64,000 nucleotides of DNA from contig NZ_MBTG01000009.1 in NCBI RefSeq assembly GCF_002027705.1, positions 1-64,000 of the forward strand. Direction: 5' to 3'. Numbering within the stretch: the first letter of the stretch is position 1; each line of letters opens with the position of its first letter. The translations under genes were made by a program, and so were the position numbers. Source of the DNA: Paenibacillus ferrarius (GTDB taxonomy: Bacteria; Bacillota; Bacilli; Paenibacillales; NBRC-103111). This document shows, in pieces, positions 63,625-64,000 of the stretch. The notes beneath the pieces were generated by a model that had not been told where the DNA came from, made no database searches, and saw only the letters and a program-made list of their open reading frames with translations.

Positions 63625-63660
63625 ATGTATAAATATACATCAAACCGTATATTTGCACAA
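63625..63660 (-). promoter_or_regulatory. Promoter with ARG-box-like operator for the acetyltransferase gene
   Basis: Minus strand: TTGTGC (63655-63660), 17 bases, TATATT (63632-63637). The palindrome ATGTATA-TT-TATACAT (63625-63640) covers the -10 box. Its core TGTATATTTATACA matches the ArgR/AhrC consensus TGAATWWWWATTCA at 12 of 14 positions. A hairpin AGACC-CGTAA-GGTCT follows in the leader (63587-63601). Confidence 0.55.
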
Positions 63661-63701
63661 GGTTTTTTTGTACCCGCAACAGCGCTATTCCTTCCGCACT
63701 T

Positions 63702-64000
63702 TTAGGTTAAGAATGAAGCAAACACTTCGTTGCCCAGCAAGATGCCTTGCTTGGATAAACGATAGCCTTCCGGCGTTTGTTCAAGGAGCTGTTTTTGCAG
63801 CCATCCTTGCAATGTATCTCCGAACTGAGATTCAATGGATGTGCCAAATTGCTCTGCGAAATCACTATTGCGCACACCTTCCAACAACCGCAAGCCCACC
63901 ATCATGAAATCCTCCATGGCTTCCTGCTGCGAGACTTCAAACTGCTCCATGATCGGCAAGCCTGCCTTCGTAGCGTCGATGTAAGGCTGAATTCCTTTTA
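63702..64000 (-). CDS. hemW: HemW (radical SAM heme chaperone-like), C-terminal part
   Basis: The last 98 codons of the gene are present; it continues beyond the window edge. The sequence (YIDATKAGLPIMEQFEVS; EDFMMVGLRLLEGVR; FGDTLQGWL; LSKQGILLGNEVFASFL) matches the C-terminal HemN domain of HemW, formerly called oxygen-independent coproporphyrinogen oxidase-like. HemW binds heme and passes it to target proteins. It lies upstream of hrcA as in B. subtilis, with the acetyltransferase inserted between them. Confidence 0.9.
   Translation of the reverse strand, partial: KGIQPYIDATKAGLPIMEQFEVSQQEAMEDFMMVGLRLLEGVRNSDFAEQFGTSIESQFGDTLQGWLQKQLLEQTPEGYRLSKQGILLGNEVFASFLT

Noticed and set aside
63571..63660. 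T-box leader upstream of the acetyltransferase gene
   Set aside because: GCTGCCGCGGTAGACCCG looks slightly like a T-box sequence, but the AGGGTGGNACCGCG core, the specifier stem and an antiterminator/terminator pair are absent.

Overview
The window comes from a low-to-mid GC Gram-positive spore-former close to Paenibacillus. I infer this from gene order and family resemblance; no database search was run. Two blocks match a conserved Bacillales neighbourhood (hemW-hrcA-grpE-dnaK-dnaJ-prmA-rsmE-mtaB-yqeW and rpsU-yqeY-yqeZ-floA). Nearly every gene is on the minus strand with a strong Shine-Dalgarno site, and several use TTG or GTG starts. No tRNA, rRNA or CRISPR array was seen.

Layout. 0-1.7 kb: part of an IS91-family (HUH, Y2) element ending in three tandem copies of a 58-59 bp unit that contains two hairpins. 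1.7-4.8 kb: floA, nfeD, yqeY and rpsU. 4.8-8.7 kb: a HIT protein, rsgA, and a plus-strand ORF that joins a TetR regulator in frame to an FAD oxidoreductase. 8.7-24.8 kb: a carbohydrate cluster read as lacI, two ABC permeases, a sugar-binding lipoprotein, an intracellular GH31 enzyme with an extra N-terminal domain, a thioesterase, and secreted CtsY- and CtsZ-type GH31 transferases. This matches the cyclic tetrasaccharide (cycloalternan) system described in Bacillus globisporus: alpha-glucan is converted outside the cell to a cyclic sugar, imported and opened inside. 25-28.5 kb: a secreted GH26-type enzyme, a trypsin-fold protein and a repeat cluster. 28.5-41.5 kb: the double-strand-break repair genes addB, addA, sbcD and sbcC, with a small islet between sbcD and sbcC. 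41.6-46.2 kb: a CitA-like citrate synthase, an rRNA methyltransferase, a Na/Pi cotransporter and deoC. 46.3-50.2 kb: mtaB, rsmE, a site-2 protease and prmA. 50.4-56.4 kb: a glycerophosphodiesterase, two small genes, an ABC exporter with its lipoprotein, and an alkaline phosphatase. 56.6-63 kb: a CIRCE-controlled heat-shock operon, hrcA - archaeal-type chaperonin - grpE - dnaK - dnaJ. 63-64 kb: an ArgA-like acetyltransferase with a probable ARG box, and the 3' end of hemW.

The points most worth a second look are the TetR-oxidoreductase in-frame fusion, the thioesterase with a cysteine nucleophile translationally coupled into the cycloalternan cluster, the GH15-like/GH31 fusion, the thermosome-like chaperonin inside the dnaK operon, the IS91-adjacent tandem hairpins, and the duplicated promoter-operator unit in front of lacI.
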